Assembly: GCF_030063415.1 (NCBI RefSeq)
Contig: NZ_JASITA010000019.1
Location: forward strand, 1 to 64,000
Origin: Streptomyces sp. H27-C3
Lineage (GTDB): Bacteria > Actinomycetota > Actinomycetes > Streptomycetales > Streptomycetaceae
DNA: 64,000 nt
Reading direction: 5' to 3'
The notes below the pieces were generated by a model, which ran no database searches, was not told the DNA's origin, and saw nothing but the letters and a program-made list of their open reading frames with translations. This document shows positions 35,881 to 43,974 of this stretch, piece after piece (positions within the stretch are counted from its first letter, which is position 1; every line of letters begins with the position of its first letter). The position numbers and the translations under genes were made by a program.

Positions 35881-37443
35881 GTGAAGAATCCATCTCCGCA
35901 GCCGCGCTCGCGCCGCAGGCTCGACCAGTCCATGGTGGTCCTGGGTGCAGGTGCGCTGGCCACATCTCTGGCCGTGCTGACGCTTGCCCCCGGCATCAGC
36001 GCAGCTTCCAGCCACCGTGAGGCTCCGCTGATCGCGGGGGACCCGCGGGCGGACAACACGGACGTGTACGCGTTCACCAGCCCGAACCGCGACGACACGG
36101 TCACGCTCGTCGCCAACTGGATCCCGTTCGAGGAGCCCAACGGCGGTCCGAACTTCTATGCGTTCGCGGACGACGCCCGCTACCACATCAAGATCGACAA
36201 CACGGGTGACGGGCGCGCGGACGTCACGTACACCTGGCGCTTCAAGAACAAGATCCGGGACGCCGCCGACCAGTTCCTCTACAACACCGGCCCGGTCACC
36301 TCGCTGAACGATCCTGACCTGAACTTCCGTCAGGTCTACGACCTGACCGTCACCGACCGCGGCCGTACCCGCACCCTGCTCCACAACGCGCCCGTCGCGC
36401 CGTCGCGCACGGGTGAGGCGTCCATGCCCGATTACGGCGCTCTGCGCGGCATGGCCGTGCGCAAGGCTCCGGGTGGGGCGAAGGCGTTCGCCGGTCAGGC
36501 CGAGGACCCGTTCTTCGCCGACCTTCGGGTCTTCGACCTGCTGTACGGCGGTGATCTGAGCAAGCGCGGCCAGGACACCCTGGCCGGCTACAACGTAAAC
36601 TCCGTCGCACTGCAGATCCCCAAGAAGCACCTCGCCCTGCGCGGCAGCACCACGCGCAACCCGGTCATCGGCGTGTGGTCGACCACCGAGCGCCGCGGGG
36701 CCGGTGTCACGGACTCCCGTTCCAAGACCCACACCGACTGGCGCCAGGTCTCTCGGCTGGGCAACCCGCTGGTCAACGAAGTCGTCGTACCCCTGAAGTA
36801 CAAGGACGCCTTCAACACGATCTCCCCGAACCAGGACCGCACCGTGCAGCCGGTCGTGGACAAGGTCTACGACCCTATCCTGCCCAAGCTGATCGAGAAG
36901 GTGTACGGCATCCCGGCACCGGCGACGCCGCGCAATGACCTCGCGGAGATCTACCTGACCGGTATCTGCAAGGCCTGCGGACCGATCAAGGCCGACCTTA
37001 ACGCGCACCAGCTGAACAAGGACGCCAACCGGCGCAAGATCGTCCCGGCCGAGGAGCTGCGCCTGAACATGGCCGTCCCCCCGACCGGCGAACCGCAGCG
37101 GCTCGGTGTCCTCGCGGGTGACCTGGCGGGCTTCCCCAACGGCCGCCGCCTGGCCGACGACGTCGTCGACATCTCCCTTCAGGCCGTCGAAGGCGCCGCT
37201 CAAAGCGGCGAACTCGTCCCCGCGCTGGCCGAAGGCGACAAGGTCGACACCAACGAGGTGCCCTTCGGAAACGGGTTCCCGTACCTGGCGCTGCCGCACA
37301 CCAAGCACGTCAACAGCGGCACCGGCGAAGGCGTGCGGCAGTCGGCGCTGAAACCCGCCAACGCTGCCTCGATCGGCGGTGTGGGCGCCCTGCTGCTCGG
37401 CACGGGCATGTTCCGCCTGCGCCGCCGCCGCGCGACCCGCTGA
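35881..37443 (+). CDS. DUF4331 secreted protein with C-terminal membrane anchor
   Basis: About 520 residues. Signal peptide (to about residue 42, SAAS), followed by the family motif SSHREAPLIAGDPRADNTDV that opens mature DUF4331 proteins, and DWRQVSRLGNPLVNEVVVPL further on. A C-terminal hydrophobic segment followed by RLRRRRATR suggests anchoring on the outer face of the membrane. Biochemical role unknown. GTG at 35881 with AGAGGA 7 bp upstream. First gene of an operon with a TPR protein and a metal exporter. Confidence 0.85.
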   Translation: MKNPSPQPRSRRRLDQSMVVLGAGALATSLAVLTLAPGISAASSHREAPLIAGDPRADNTDVYAFTSPNRDDTVTLVANWIPFEEPNGGPNFYAFADDARYHIKIDNTGDGRADVTYTWRFKNKIRDAADQFLYNTGPVTSLNDPDLNFRQVYDLTVTDRGRTRTLLHNAPVAPSRTGEASMPDYGALRGMAVRKAPGGAKAFAGQAEDPFFADLRVFDLLYGGDLSKRGQDTLAGYNVNSVALQIPKKHLALRGSTTRNPVIGVWSTTERRGAGVTDSRSKTHTDWRQVSRLGNPLVNEVVVPLKYKDAFNTISPNQDRTVQPVVDKVYDPILPKLIEKVYGIPAPATPRNDLAEIYLTGICKACGPIKADLNAHQLNKDANRRKIVPAEELRLNMAVPPTGEPQRLGVLAGDLAGFPNGRRLADDVVDISLQAVEGAAQSGELVPALAEGDKVDTNEVPFGNGFPYLALPHTKHVNSGTGEGVRQSALKPANAASIGGVGALLLGTGMFRLRRRRATR

Positions 37444-37488
37444 ACTGACTGAGCCGGTCCCTCGACTGTCTCGATGACCGGTCCCACA

Positions 37489-37523
37489 GGACCGGGCGGC
37501 TCCTCGACCCCGCCGCCCGGTCC
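37489..37523. terminator. Hairpin between DUF4331 and TPR genes
   Basis: Perfect 12-bp stem GGACCGGGCGGC with its complement, 11-nt loop. It could end or attenuate transcription after the DUF4331 gene, so that the two downstream genes are made at a lower level. Confidence 0.65.
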
Positions 37524-37581
37524 CGCACCACCGCGCCCTCACCGCCTTGCCCTTACGGACCTCGCAGGAAGGCATCTCCGC

Positions 37582-38934
37582 GTGTCTGATCCCCCCGCGC
37601 TCCCTTCCAGGCTGCACAGCAGGCACCCACGGCTGCGCAGCGCGGTCATCGCCGTGGCGGCGGGTGCGACCCTGTTCGTGGTCGGTGCCATTGGCCTCGC
37701 TCCCACCAGTGCACCCTCCGGTGCCTCCTCCGTGCCCGGGGGCCGATCCGGGGCCGGCACAACTGCCGAGGGAGGCATCGAGGCGCTACGGGAGCGGCTG
37801 CGCCGACTGCCCGAGGATCACGACGGCTGGGCCGGCCTTGGCATGGCCTACGTACAGCAGGCGCGCACCACCGCCGATCCCGCCACCTACGCGAAAGCCG
37901 AGCAGGCCCTGCGCAAATCCATGGCGTTACAGTCGGGCGGCAACTACCCGGCGCAGGTCGGCATGGGGGCGCTGGCAGCCGCTCGGCACCAGTTCACCGC
38001 GGCACTGGAATGGGGCACCAAGGCGGCGGCCACCAACCCGCACGGTGTCGCGGCCCAGGGCGTCCTCGCCGACGCCTACACGCAACTGGGCCAGTACCAG
38101 GCCGCCTTCACAGCGGTGCAGCGCATGACCGACCTGCGGCCCGACAGCGCCTCACTGGCGCGCGCCTCCTACACATGGGAGCTTCGCGGAGACCCCCGGC
38201 AGGCCCGTTCCCTGATGGAACGTGCGCTGACCGCTGCCGCCACACCCGCCGACGCGGCCTTTGCCCAGGCCCATCTCGCCATCCTGGCTCTGGAGTCGGG
38301 GGATGCTGCGGGCGCCCTTGGCGAAGCCGAGAAGGGCCTCAAGGTCCTCCCTCAGGAGGCACCCCTTCTGGAAGCCCGGGCACGAGCCCACACGGCCCTC
38401 GGTGACACCCGGCAGGCGATCGCCGACTACACGAGGGCCATCGCGATCGCGCCGCTGCCGCAGTACCTCCTCGGCTTGGGAGAGCTGCAGCAGTCGCTCG
38501 GCCACACCGGCAAGGCCCGGGCGCAGTTCCGTCTCCTGGCCGCGCAGCAGCAGCTGCTCGAGGCCGGCGGGGCCGTACCCGACACCGACGCGATCCTCTA
38601 CGAGGCCGACCACGGCAGTCCGGACCGCGCTCTCGCTCTGGCCCGCCCCGCCGTACGCAGCAGACCCTTCCTCGCCGTACAGGACGCCTACGCCTGGGCC
38701 CTGCACCGCACCGGCAACGACACGGACGCGCTCGAAGCCGCCGACAAGGCGCTCGCGCTGGGCACCCGCAGCGCGCTGTTCCACTACCACCGCGCGATGA
38801 TCCGCCAGTCGCTCGGCGACACGAAGGCCGCCCGCCAGGACCTCACCCGGGCCCTGGCCATCGACCCCCACTTCCATCCCCTGCACGCCCCCGACGCGCG
38901 CGCCGCGCTTGAGCGAATCGACCACACCCGATGA
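37582..38934 (+). CDS. Membrane-anchored tetratricopeptide-repeat protein
   Basis: About 450 residues. One membrane helix at about 22-40 and then a chain of TPR units (AGLGMAYVQQA, LADAYTQLGQYQAAF, AHTALGDTRQAIADYTRAI, HRAMIRQSLGDTKAARQDL). Acts as an extracytoplasmic protein-binding scaffold. The GTG at 37582 follows GGAAGG by about 10 bp. Its stop overlaps the start of the metal exporter gene (ATGA), so the two are coupled and probably act together. Confidence 0.82.
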   Translation: MSDPPALPSRLHSRHPRLRSAVIAVAAGATLFVVGAIGLAPTSAPSGASSVPGGRSGAGTTAEGGIEALRERLRRLPEDHDGWAGLGMAYVQQARTTADPATYAKAEQALRKSMALQSGGNYPAQVGMGALAAARHQFTAALEWGTKAAATNPHGVAAQGVLADAYTQLGQYQAAFTAVQRMTDLRPDSASLARASYTWELRGDPRQARSLMERALTAAATPADAAFAQAHLAILALESGDAAGALGEAEKGLKVLPQEAPLLEARARAHTALGDTRQAIADYTRAIAIAPLPQYLLGLGELQQSLGHTGKARAQFRLLAAQQQLLEAGGAVPDTDAILYEADHGSPDRALALARPAVRSRPFLAVQDAYAWALHRTGNDTDALEAADKALALGTRSALFHYHRAMIRQSLGDTKAARQDLTRALAIDPHFHPLHAPDARAALERIDHTR

Positions 38935-40628
38935 ACCACACAAAACTCCGCCGCCTCCAGGCCGCGGCGCTCGTGGCCGCTGCCGGCACCGCGCTCGTGG
39001 GGGTGAGCGCACCTGCGGCGTCCGCTCACCCCTTGGGGAATTTCACGGTCAACTACGCCACCAGCCTCACCCTGGAGACCGAACGAGTCCAGGCCCGTGT
39101 CGTGGTGGACCGCGCGGAAATCGCCGCCGCACAGGAACGCCCGAATGTCGATGCGAACAGCGACGGCATTATCAGCAGTGTTGAAGCCCTGGCCTACGCC
39201 CGGTCCCGCTGCGCCACGCTCGCCGCACAGCTCCGCGTCGATGTTGATGGCAGGCCCGTTGTCTGGAAGCCGACCGGTGCCGGGCTCACGTACCAACGGG
39301 GTGAGGCCGGGCTGAAAACCAGTCGCCTTGAGTGCGGCCTCACCGCCCCGGCCGACCTGCGTGCCCCCAGCGACATCGCCGTACGTACCACCTACGCCAG
39401 CGGACGCATCGGATGGCGCGAGATCATCGCACGCGGCCAGGGCATCGCCCTCACCGACTCGGACGTGCCGAAGGCATCGTCCACCGGCGAACTCCGCACG
39501 TATCCACAGGGTCCGCTCGCCACGCCCGTGGACGTGCGCACCGCGGCCCTGCGCACCGAACCGGGTCAGAGCACCGCTGTATCCTCCCTGCCCGACTTGC
39601 CGGGGGCCGGACCCGTCACTGCTGCACTCACCACGGTGACCGGCACGTTCAACGACCTTGTCGGATCGCGGGAGTTGACCCTTCCGGTCGGCCTGATGGC
39701 CCTCGTCCTCGCGATCATTCTCGGTGCCTCGCACGCGGCTATGCCGGGTCACGGAAAGACCATCATGGCCGCCTACCTCGCCGGTCGGCGCGGCACACCC
39801 AAGGACGCCGTCGCGGTCGGTGCCACCGTCACTCTCACCCACACCGCGGGGGTCCTTGTCCTCGGACTCCTTCTGCCCGTCGCCACCACTCTGGCCGGGG
39901 AGACCGTGCTGGCCTGGCTCGGCCTGACCAGCGGCCTCCTCGTCACCGGGATCGGCCTTTGGCTGCTCTGCACAGCCCTGCGTAAAGGCACACCGCACAC
40001 CCACCAGCACCAGCACCATCACCACGGGCACGGGCACGGGCACCATCACCACAGCCATGATCACAGCCATGGCGATCAGCACCATCACGGCGAGAGGCCC
40101 GGTCAGGACGGCAGTGGTCGGCACCTGTACGGAACGCTGTCCCGCCTGCTGCCGGGCCGTCGCCTGCCCACCGCCGCACAGGACGCGAGACACGCGGGAA
40201 CAGTCGTCGTCCTGACCAAGGGGCAGGACGACGAGCCGCTCCCCGCCACGAGCCCGGCCCCCGCCCCTGCCCCCTCACCCGAAAGGGCGTCACGCGGCGG
40301 TCTGATCGGCATGGGAATCGCCGGTGGCCTCGTCCCCAGCCCCTCAGCCCTTGTCGTACTCCTCGGAGCCGTCGCACTGGGGCGCACGGCATTCGGCGTG
40401 CTGCTCGTCATCGGCTACGGACTGGGCATGGCGGCAACACTCACCCTTGCCGGCCTCATCCTTGTACGCCTACGCGACCGCATCGAGGCGGGCAGCAGGC
40501 ATGCCACCCAGTCCACCCGTTGGGTATGGGTTCGACGATGGACCCGATTCGGACCCATCGCGACGTCCTCCCTCGTGCTCCTCGTCGGCCTGGGACTTAC
40601 CCTCCGAGCCGCAGCGGGCCCATGGTGA
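38931..40628 (+). CDS. NicO/RcnA-type nickel-cobalt transporter with exposed N-terminal domain
   Basis: About 565 residues. Signal peptide, then an extracytoplasmic domain of about 200 residues starting HPLGNFTVNY, a form found in actinobacterial members. Then six predicted helices with GASHAAMPGHGKTIMAAYLAG and TLTHTAGVLVLG, the NicO metal motif HAxxPGHGK and HT. Between helices 3 and 4 is a cytoplasmic loop with dozens of histidines (about 360-390), a likely metal buffer. Family members export or import Ni(II)/Co(II). Coupled to the TPR gene. Confidence 0.82.
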   Translation: MNHTKLRRLQAAALVAAAGTALVGVSAPAASAHPLGNFTVNYATSLTLETERVQARVVVDRAEIAAAQERPNVDANSDGIISSVEALAYARSRCATLAAQLRVDVDGRPVVWKPTGAGLTYQRGEAGLKTSRLECGLTAPADLRAPSDIAVRTTYASGRIGWREIIARGQGIALTDSDVPKASSTGELRTYPQGPLATPVDVRTAALRTEPGQSTAVSSLPDLPGAGPVTAALTTVTGTFNDLVGSRELTLPVGLMALVLAIILGASHAAMPGHGKTIMAAYLAGRRGTPKDAVAVGATVTLTHTAGVLVLGLLLPVATTLAGETVLAWLGLTSGLLVTGIGLWLLCTALRKGTPHTHQHQHHHHGHGHGHHHHSHDHSHGDQHHHGERPGQDGSGRHLYGTLSRLLPGRRLPTAAQDARHAGTVVVLTKGQDDEPLPATSPAPAPAPSPERASRGGLIGMGIAGGLVPSPSALVVLLGAVALGRTAFGVLLVIGYGLGMAATLTLAGLILVRLRDRIEAGSRHATQSTRWVWVRRWTRFGPIATSSLVLLVGLGLTLRAAAGPW

Positions 40629-40689
40629 ACCCACACGCAGGAAATTAGTTCAGTCAATAGGCCTCGCCGAAGCCAACGGGCGGTCTGCG

Positions 40690-40805
40690 CGGCTCGAACG
40701 AGAACACGAACGGCCTGCTACGGCAGAACTTTCCCAAGGCACCGACCTGGCCCGTTACAGCCGCGAAGACCTGGACGCCGCCGCTGCCGAACTCAACAGC
40801 CGCCC
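40690..40805 (+). mobile_element. IS30-family transposase relic
   Basis: GSNENTNGLLRQNFPK is followed, after loss of one base in the aagg(g)cacc stretch, by GTDLARYSREDLDAAAAELNSRP. This is the conserved C-terminal catalytic segment of IS30-type transposases. No terminal repeats seen; the element is otherwise gone. Confidence 0.75.
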
Positions 40806-40856
40806 AGCTAATGATCACGACGCCGTGAACCGGCACGGCTGCCGCATCATGGGCAC

Positions 40857-41165
40857 ATGGAAATCGAACTGCTCTACTTCGACGGCTGCCCGAACTGGCA
40901 CACCGCCGAAGAACGGCTCGCCGAAGCACTGACGCGGGCCGGACGTCCTGGCCAGAGCGTGAACCTTCGCGCCGTCGAAATGGACCAGGACGCCCAAGCC
41001 CAGCACTTCACCGGATCACCCACGATTCGAGTCGACGGCAACGACCTCTTCCCGCCCACGGCCGACACCTACGGACTGACCTGTCGCGTCTACGCGACCC
41101 CGGACGGACTGGCCGGGTCACCCACCGTCGACCAGCTCGTCCAGGCACTCAACTCCAAGGCCTAA
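40857..41165 (+). CDS. Thioredoxin-fold protein with single Cys motif
   Basis: About 102 residues. IELLYFDGCPNWHTAEERL and FTGSPTIRVDGNDLFP match a small thioredoxin-like family often found beside metal-resistance genes (for instance with MerB-like proteins). The active site keeps only the first cysteine (GCPNW), so it is not a classical dithiol reductase. ATG at 40857. Confidence 0.75.
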   Translation: MEIELLYFDGCPNWHTAEERLAEALTRAGRPGQSVNLRAVEMDQDAQAQHFTGSPTIRVDGNDLFPPTADTYGLTCRVYATPDGLAGSPTVDQLVQALNSKA

Positions 41166-41230
41166 GATCACGTCACACACCGTGTTGCGACGACCCCTGG
41201 AATTCGCCCACCTGAGCTTCCGCCCCTGTG

Positions 41231-41500
41231 CTAACGTCCTGCTGACGTTTGGCTGTCACGTCCCGCACCGGTAAGCAGCGCCCGCCGGTCGACCTTCCCC
41301 GTCGATGTCCTCGGCAGCGTGTCGTGGAACGCGAAATGGTGCGGGACCATGCAGTACGGCAGCCGCTCACGGCAAGTCCGCATGAGCCGGGCCACGTCCG
41401 CGGCATCGCACTCCCTCACGACCACGCACGCCAGCAGCCGGTTGGTGACGGCCTCGTCGGGGACGGGCACCACCGCGCACTCCGCCACCGCGGTCGGAAC
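41231..41500 (-). pseudogene. C-terminal fragment of an adenylate-forming enzyme
   Basis: About 85 residues: VAECAVVPVPDEAVTNRLLA, LPYCMVPHHFAFHDTLPRTS and TGKVDRRAL, ending in TGA. This is the C-terminal subdomain of NRPS adenylation domains or acyl-CoA ligases with its invariant lysine. The N-terminal 400 or more residues are missing: at about 41500 the sequence switches to the 3' end of a kinase gene. Confidence 0.75.
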
Positions 41501-41501
41501 A

Positions 41502-42920
41502 CTAGAGGCACTCCGGCAACTCCGGGCGTTCCTTGGTGCGTACGGCGGGGAGCCAGGCCGTGGGGAGCTTGGAGCCGGCCGGGAGGCGGACGCGGAACCA
41601 GCGGGTGGACCGCCGGTCCTCCTCGTCGATGATGGGCTCCCCGTCGGGCACCTGGCAGTCGGCAGTGAGAACGTCGCCGTGCCACACCCTGGTCGGTACG
41701 ACGTTCTCCGCGGTGTAGGGCTGCACGGGATCGATCGCCATACCCAAGCTGCACCGCGGGTCCCGGTCGACCCGCTCCCGGCAGCCCCGCTCCGCGTTGT
41801 ACACCCGGATTGTGCCGGGCGTCGTGGCGACCGCACGGCCGGGCGGCGTGACCGAGGTCGCCCGTACCGCGTCTGAGCACAGGGTCGCGCCGACGATCCC
41901 GCACAGCGCGGTGGCCAGGACGGCGGCGCGGGCCCGGCCGCCCAGCCGGCCCGCTCCCGCCTCGGGTGTCTCCTGGTGGGCGGCGATGCGGGCGAGCAGT
42001 CTCTCGGCGGTGTGGGGGGCGCGGGCCTCGTGGGTCGGGGCGAGGCAGTCGGCGGCCAGCGCGCGCCAGAACGGCGGCACGGCGTGGTCCATGCGCAGCG
42101 GCGCACGCCCCTCGCCGTACTCCTGGACCGCGGCGCCCCGCGCCACGGGTGTGGCCCCGGCGAACGGTGAGCCGCCGGAAGCGAACACCTCGTGGATGAC
42201 GATGCCCAGCGCCCAGATGTCCGCGGTCGGCCGGACCCGCACGCCGAGTTCGCCGAGGGGCGCCCTCCAGCGCTCGGGCGGGAAGTAGTCCAGGGTGCCC
42301 ATGGGCGGCGCGTACCCGTGTGTCCCCGTCAGCTCGGTGGCGAGGCCGAAGTCCGAGAGCTTCACGGAGCGGTCCCTGCCCAACAGGATGTTCTCCGGCT
42401 TGAGATCAGCGTGGACCCACCCTGACCGGTGGAGATGGGCGAGTCCGTCGCAGATGCCCGCGATCAGCCGGCCGCGATCGGCCTCGGGCACCCCCGCGTC
42501 GACCAGTTCCCGCAGGCTGCCGGCGGCCCGTTCCATGACCAGCACGATCGCGCCCTCCAGGGAGGGGCGGTCGGGTGCGGCGAGAACGAACGACTTCATG
42601 AGTCCGATCAGCCGGGGATGCCCGGCTCTGCGCCCGAGTTCGACCTCGCGGCGGGCGGATTCCACGATCCTGCGCGCCTGGCGTGGCGCGAGCCCGGCGG
42701 TCGGCATGATCTTGAGTGCGACGTCGGTGGGGCCCGGAGGCGTGGCGGCCTTGCCGGTTCGGTCCGGGTGCTCGTCGGCCGGTCGCGCCGCGTACACCGT
42801 GGACCAGCCCCCGGAACCGATCAGTTGGGTGACCACCCAGTTTCCGACCTGATAGCCGGGTGGGAGCAGGTCCGTCCGGTCGCATTCCGTGGTGCCCCCC
42901 AGGCCGTGCGACGGTCTCAT
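41502..42920 (-). CDS. Membrane-anchored Ser/Thr protein kinase
   Basis: About 472 residues. Kinase domain with G-loop IGSGGWSTVY, catalytic Lys in VALKIMP, HADLKPENILL (HRD loop reads HAD), DFGLA, and an APE-like FPPERW. One membrane helix at about 333-352 followed by an extracytoplasmic region with several cysteines. The C-terminal end may be altered, as it abuts a foreign adenylation fragment. Its start overlaps the FHA gene stop by 4 bp; the FHA protein is the likely substrate or partner. Confidence 0.87.
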   Translation of the reverse strand: MRPSHGLGGTTECDRTDLLPPGYQVGNWVVTQLIGSGGWSTVYAARPADEHPDRTGKAATPPGPTDVALKIMPTAGLAPRQARRIVESARREVELGRRAGHPRLIGLMKSFVLAAPDRPSLEGAIVLVMERAAGSLRELVDAGVPEADRGRLIAGICDGLAHLHRSGWVHADLKPENILLGRDRSVKLSDFGLATELTGTHGYAPPMGTLDYFPPERWRAPLGELGVRVRPTADIWALGIVIHEVFASGGSPFAGATPVARGAAVQEYGEGRAPLRMDHAVPPFWRALAADCLAPTHEARAPHTAERLLARIAAHQETPEAGAGRLGGRARAAVLATALCGIVGATLCSDAVRATSVTPPGRAVATTPGTIRVYNAERGCRERVDRDPRCSLGMAIDPVQPYTAENVVPTRVWHGDVLTADCQVPDGEPIIDEEDRRSTRWFRVRLPAGSKLPTAWLPAVRTKERPELPECL

Positions 42921-43729
42921 CGTGCGGCCTGCCGCTCCCGCCCGCCGGCCCCTGCCAGGGGCGGCAACAGCGCGAGGTGCTCCTCCCGTACGAGCCCGAA
43001 TCGCAGCGCCAGCCCGACGATCTCCTCCCGCTTGCCGTTGCGGCGGTCGCCCTTGCCGGGCTCGTGGACGTCCGGGACGCTGATGCGCAGTTTCTCCTCG
43101 GCGAGGTAGTCGATGTGCGAGCTGACCGCCCGCGCGGTCAGCTCGCCACAGGTGAGGTGCCCCCTGAGCCGCTCGACGATCTGGGGAGTGGTGGGGACCG
43201 CCACGCGCGACTGGTCGCGCAGGCGCGGTTCGCAGAGCGTGACCAGGACGAGGAAGTACCTGGCCGTCTCGTTTAGGGAGTACGCGGTGACCGTGCTGTT
43301 CCCCCAGGGGACACCCATGGCCTCCGGGTCCAGATAAATGTGGTCGGGAGCGAACACCTGGAAGGAGATCGTGACGTCACCGCGCGTGGGCAGTACGACA
43401 CGCGAGAACTCGAACGGGATCGGCGCTCCGACCCGCCGCGGCGGAACCCTCAGGTATTCCCCCGCTCCCTCCGGGTTCTCCACGAGATAGCTGTGGGTGG
43501 TGCTGTGGTTCGTCAACTGCCAGTGGTCGTCGGTCACACGAATCTCCCCGGCGAGGCGGGAGATCGCCGGGTCGTCGAGGCGCAGCTCGACGGGGATCGT
43601 CTTGGAGCCGCCCCGTCCGAAGCGGGCGACCTCGCCGGGACCCAGCCGTAACGTCACCGCGTCACCGTGCGGTTCGCCGCCGACGGCGCCACCGCTTCCC
43701 TGCGGCAGATGGACGACTACGCCGCTCAC
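42917..43729 (-). CDS. FHA-domain protein with C-terminal winged-helix-like region
   Basis: About 270 residues. N-terminal FHA-like region (VARFGRGGSKTIPVELRLDD, ISRLAGEIRVTDDHWQLTNH) recognising phosphothreonine, and a C-terminal region (ARYFLVLVTLCEPRL, VSSHIDYLAEEKL) that resembles the helical DNA-binding-like tail of actinobacterial FHA proteins. GTG start at 43729. Translationally coupled to the Ser/Thr kinase, a common signalling pair in Streptomyces. Confidence 0.8.
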   Translation of the reverse strand: MSGVVVHLPQGSGGAVGGEPHGDAVTLRLGPGEVARFGRGGSKTIPVELRLDDPAISRLAGEIRVTDDHWQLTNHSTTHSYLVENPEGAGEYLRVPPRRVGAPIPFEFSRVVLPTRGDVTISFQVFAPDHIYLDPEAMGVPWGNSTVTAYSLNETARYFLVLVTLCEPRLRDQSRVAVPTTPQIVERLRGHLTCGELTARAVSSHIDYLAEEKLRISVPDVHEPGKGDRRNGKREEIVGLALRFGLVREEHLALLPPLAGAGGRERQAAR

Positions 43730-43974
43730 CGTTCCCCCCGTTCCACGCGTCGCTGTCGGACCAGCGGAACGATACTCGTTTCTCAGGGGAGTTCACCGGC
43801 GTACTTCGGCCACATCGCCGGAACCGGCCGCCCGGGGCCGTGGATGCCTCGTTCCAGACCGCCCCCGGTGGGGAAGGTCACCGTACGGGGACGGCAGGAG
43901 CCCGGGGCAGGGGGAGGGGCGGCGCGCACGAAGCACCGAAGCCCCGTTTACATGGCGAGATTCGCATGCTCCGC

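Noticed and set aside
35686..37626. Very long leftward frame opposite the DUF4331 gene
   Set aside because: Antisense frame in high-GC DNA; its sequence is Arg/Gly/Val-rich without any known motif, while the plus-strand DUF4331 protein is clearly homologous.
40000..40095. Short repeats (histidine codons) as a CRISPR or microsatellite
   Set aside because: They are CAC/CAT codons of the metal-binding loop in the transporter and have no spacer structure.
38784..40193. Long leftward frame opposite the TPR and NicO genes
   Set aside because: Shadow of real genes on the plus strand; the methionine/valine-rich stretch is the complement of the histidine-rich loop.
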